From: Halorubrum salinarum
Lineage (GTDB): Archaea > Halobacteriota > Halobacteria > Halobacteriales > Haloferacaceae
NCBI RefSeq assembly: GCF_013267195.1
Contig: NZ_CP053941.1
Coordinates: forward strand, 992,001-1,056,000
Direction of reading: 5' to 3'
Length of the DNA: 64,000 bases
The translations under genes were made by a program, and so were the position numbers. Under the pieces are notes generated by a model. The model saw only the letters and a program-made list of their open reading frames with translations, ran no database searches and was not told the origin of the DNA. This document shows positions 62,030-64,000 of this stretch, piece by piece; positions within the stretch are counted from its first letter, which is position 1, and each line of letters begins with the position of its first letter.

Positions 62030-62623
62030 ATGAAAGCAGGCGTCATCGCCGTTCAGGGCGACGTGGCCGAACACGCCGCCGCGGTCCGCAACGCCGCGGC
62101 CGCCCACGACGAGTCCGCGGAGGTCGTCGAGGTCCGGGACGCGGGGATCGTGCCCGACTGCGACGTCCTCCTGATGCCGGGCGGGGAGTCGACCACCATC
62201 TCCCGGCTGATCCACCGCGAGGGGATCGCCGCCGAGATCGAGGAACACGTCGCGAGCGGGAAGCCCGTCCTCGCGACCTGCGCCGGGCTCATCGTCTGCT
62301 CGAACGACGCGAAGGACGACCGGGTCGACCCGCTGGGGCTGGTCGACGTCTCCGTCGACCGCAACGCGTTCGGCCGACAGAAGGACTCCTTCGAGGCGAA
62401 GGTGCCGGTCGCCGGCCTCGACGACCCCTTCCACGCCGTGTTCATCCGCGCGCCCGCCATCGACGACGTGGGCGACGGCGTCGAGGTGCTCGCGACCGTC
62501 GACGACCGCCCGGTCGCGGTGCGCGACGGCCCGGTCGTCGCCACCGCGTTCCACCCGGAGCTCACCGACGACCCGCGGATCCACGACCTCGCCTTCTTCC
62601 CCGAGCGGGAGGTGGTCGCGTGA
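62030..62623 (+). CDS. pdxT: pyridoxal 5'-phosphate synthase glutaminase subunit PdxT
   Basis: The protein has 197 residues. GVIAVQGDVAEH, LLMPGGESTTISRL, the nucleophile Cys in LATCAGLIV, and TAFHPELTDD complete the amidotransferase. It supplies ammonia to PdxS for vitamin B6 synthesis; pdxS is not in the window. ATG 62030 is preferred over GTG 62024; CCTTTTTCC lies 29 nt before it. Confidence 0.94.
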   Translation: MKAGVIAVQGDVAEHAAAVRNAAAAHDESAEVVEVRDAGIVPDCDVLLMPGGESTTISRLIHREGIAAEIEEHVASGKPVLATCAGLIVCSNDAKDDRVDPLGLVDVSVDRNAFGRQKDSFEAKVPVAGLDDPFHAVFIRAPAIDDVGDGVEVLATVDDRPVAVRDGPVVATAFHPELTDDPRIHDLAFFPEREVVA

Positions 62624-62949
62624 GCGATCAGGGTCCGGAATCCGGCGAGGAGTCGGCGGCGCCGCCCGACGCGGTCCTCGACGAGCTGTTCGCCACCATC
62701 GAGTCGCGGAAGGAGGAGCTGCCGGAGGGGTCGTACACGACTTCCCTGTTCACCCACGAGAAGGGCGAGAACGCCGTCTTAGAGAAGATCGGCGAGGAGA
62801 CGACGGAGGCGATCCTCGCGGCGAAGGACGACGACCGCGACGAGCTCACCGCGGAGAGCGCCGACCTCGTCTACCACCTGCTCGTGCTGTTCGCGATGAA
62901 GGACCTCGACGTCGACGACCTCCGCGGAGAGCTCCGCGACCGTTTCTGA
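62620..62949 (+). CDS. hisE: phosphoribosyl-ATP diphosphatase
   Basis: The protein has 109 residues from a GTG that overlaps the pdxT stop by 4 nt. LDELFATIESRKEELP and EKIGEETTEAILAAKD, ESADLVYHLLVL give the MazG-like HisE fold. It hydrolyses phosphoribosyl-ATP in histidine synthesis (second step). A pdxT-hisE operon is an odd pairing of pathways. Confidence 0.93.
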   Translation: MSDQGPESGEESAAPPDAVLDELFATIESRKEELPEGSYTTSLFTHEKGENAVLEKIGEETTEAILAAKDDDRDELTAESADLVYHLLVLFAMKDLDVDDLRGELRDRF

Positions 62950-62952
62950 TCC

Positions 62953-63378
62953 TCAGCGCTCGCGTTCGAGCTCGCGGTCGATGTCGTCGACCTCCTCGGT
63001 CTCTAACTCCTCGCCGATGCGGCGCTCGAACTCGGCCTCGCTGATCTGTCCCTCGACGTACTGCTGGCGGAGGCGGTCCTGCCGGCTCGTCGCGGCGTCG
63101 GCGGAGGCGGACGACGAGGACCCGATCGAGTCGAGGGCTTCGCCGCCGACCGCGTCGCCGTCGCCGAGCAGCCACGAACCGGCCTTGTACGCGGCGTACG
63201 CGAGCCCCGCCAGCACCGCGAGCGTGACGATTCCGGAGATGATAGCCGACACGAGGCCCAAAAGGGCCGAGACCACGCTGACGACGACGCTGACTCCGAC
63301 GAGCACCGCGATCGCGATCGCCGCGTAGTAGAGGGCCTGCTTCCCGTCTATGCCCCGGAATCGGGGTGCCGGCCGCAA
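62953..63378 (-). CDS. SHOCT-domain membrane protein, start uncertain
   Basis: The protein has up to 141 residues from TTG 63378. About three hydrophobic stretches (ALYYAAIAIAVLVGVSVVVS, ISGIVTLAVLAGLAYAAY) precede a C-terminal SHOCT motif (RLRQQYVEGQISEAEFERRI). The natural start may be the ATA codon at 63349-63351, which begins IDGKQALYYAA; a TATA-like GTATTT at about 63378-63383 on this strand lies 29 nt before it. Function unknown. Confidence 0.75.
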   Translation of the reverse strand: MRPAPRFRGIDGKQALYYAAIAIAVLVGVSVVVSVVSALLGLVSAIISGIVTLAVLAGLAYAAYKAGSWLLGDGDAVGGEALDSIGSSSSASADAATSRQDRLRQQYVEGQISEAEFERRIGEELETEEVDDIDRELERER

Positions 63379-63471
63379 ATACCTTCTCCCGGGCGAGCGC
63401 GGTCGCCGGCCGAGCCTCGCCGACCGCGAACTTTTGTCCGCGGGGCCGAACTGCCCCACGAGGACGGCCCC

Positions 63472-64000
63472 GTGACCGACCCCAGCGCCCCCGACGCGGC
63501 GACCGCCCCGTCCCGCAGAGCGGTGCTTCGGCGGTGGGGGTCGCTCGCGGTCGGCGGGGCGGCGACCGCGGGGTCCGCCGCCCTCGCGGGCTGCGCCGGG
63601 CGCGACGGCGACGAGACGACCGGGGCCGACGGCGACCGCGGCGCCCCCGACCCGCCCCTGATCGCGCACCGCGGCTTCGCGGCCGAGAACCCGGAGAACA
63701 CCGTCGCGGCGGTCGAGGCGGCCGCGGCGACGACCGACCGGATCGAGCTCGACGTGCGCCGCTGCGGGACGGGCGAGCTCGTCGCCTTCCACGACGCGAC
63801 GCTCGGCCGGGTGACGGACGCGACCGGGCGCGTGAGCGAGACGCCGTACGAGCGGCTCGCGGCCCTCTCGGTCGAGGGGTCCGGCGAGCCGGTGCCGACG
63901 CTCGCGGACGCGCTCGACGCCGCCCCGGCGGACGCGTGGGTCATGCTCGACCTGAAGGAGCGGGGCGTCGCGGCGGACGCGGTCGCGGCCGGCGCGGACC
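63472..64000 (+). CDS. glycerophosphodiester phosphodiesterase (truncated by window end)
   Basis: The first 176 codons are present; the gene continues past 64000. GTG start 63472. An RR-containing signal (SRRAVLRRWGSLAVGG) ends in an LAGC lipobox, so the enzyme is an external lipoprotein. IAHRGFAAENPENTV has the catalytic His, RIELDVRRCGTGELVAFHD the Glu-Asp and second His, and WVMLDLKE a strand of the GDPD barrel. It releases glycerol 3-phosphate. Confidence 0.88.
   Translation, partial: MTDPSAPDAATAPSRRAVLRRWGSLAVGGAATAGSAALAGCAGRDGDETTGADGDRGAPDPPLIAHRGFAAENPENTVAAVEAAAATTDRIELDVRRCGTGELVAFHDATLGRVTDATGRVSETPYERLAALSVEGSGEPVPTLADALDAAPADAWVMLDLKERGVAADAVAAGAD

Noticed and set aside
1-64000. 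Provirus or integrated plasmid
   Set aside because: No integrase, capsid, replication or partition gene and no tRNA attachment site was found; most genes are housekeeping.

Overview
This window is a stretch of a haloarchaeal chromosome, most likely Halorubrum or a close relative. Four things point there. Coding GC is very high and the proteins are strongly acidic. There is an S-layer glycoprotein with a PGF-CTERM anchor. Several families are haloarchaeal: HTH-10 (bacterioopsin-activator type) and PAS histidine kinases, a fused FolC-FolP, a DUF5786 protein and the 'conditioned medium-induced protein 4' family. Many genes are leaderless, with a TATA-like box about 26-30 nt before the start codon. 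No rRNA, tRNA, insertion sequence, provirus or CRISPR array was found.

Layout. 1-12.7 kb: a truncated radical SAM gene, a Tat-type lipoprotein, DUF373 and other membrane proteins, two sensor kinases, ADP-forming acetyl-CoA synthetase paired with a phosphotransacetylase-like protein, and two divergent HTH regulators. 12.7-16.7 kb: a lower-GC S-layer locus. 16.7-19.0 kb: a two-gene operon of an Htr-type transducer and a microbial-rhodopsin homologue whose retinal lysine is replaced by arginine. 19-29.9 kb: a thioesterase, an ABC-2 exporter, a cobalamin-binding protein, methyltransferase, VOC protein, alcohol dehydrogenase, SppA/DUF4350 pair and a TauE permease. 30.2-36 kb: a type II/IV secretion ATPase with a TadC-like membrane partner, a 28-residue-repeat protein and cmi4. 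36-45.4 kb: two inverted copies of a structured ~350-bp repeat bracket a Cas4-like protein, a LeuA/CimA enzyme, truncated haemoglobin, MATE exporter, a membrane histidine kinase and threonine deaminase. 45.4-58.8 kb: thioredoxin reductase, methyltransferase, DHH phosphoesterase, FolC-FolP, a second ABC-2 exporter, aldo/keto reductase, HisH and a PhnDCE-type phosphonate importer. 58.8-64 kb: uracil-DNA glycosylase, DUF99, DUF5786, MBL hydrolase, L40e, thioredoxin, Sec61beta, PdxT, HisE, a SHOCT protein and a truncated glycerophosphodiesterase.

Functional links. The strongest operons (4-8 nt overlaps) are transducer/opsin, ACS/PTA-like, both ABC exporters, SppA/DUF4350, TadA/TadC, phnC/phnE and pdxT/hisE. 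The two observations most worth following are the lysine-less opsin fused operonically to its own chemotaxis-type transducer, and the repeat pair whose base changes preserve long hairpins (mostly by G-U wobbles in one shared orientation), which suggests a transcribed structured RNA or a mobile element with a conserved fold.
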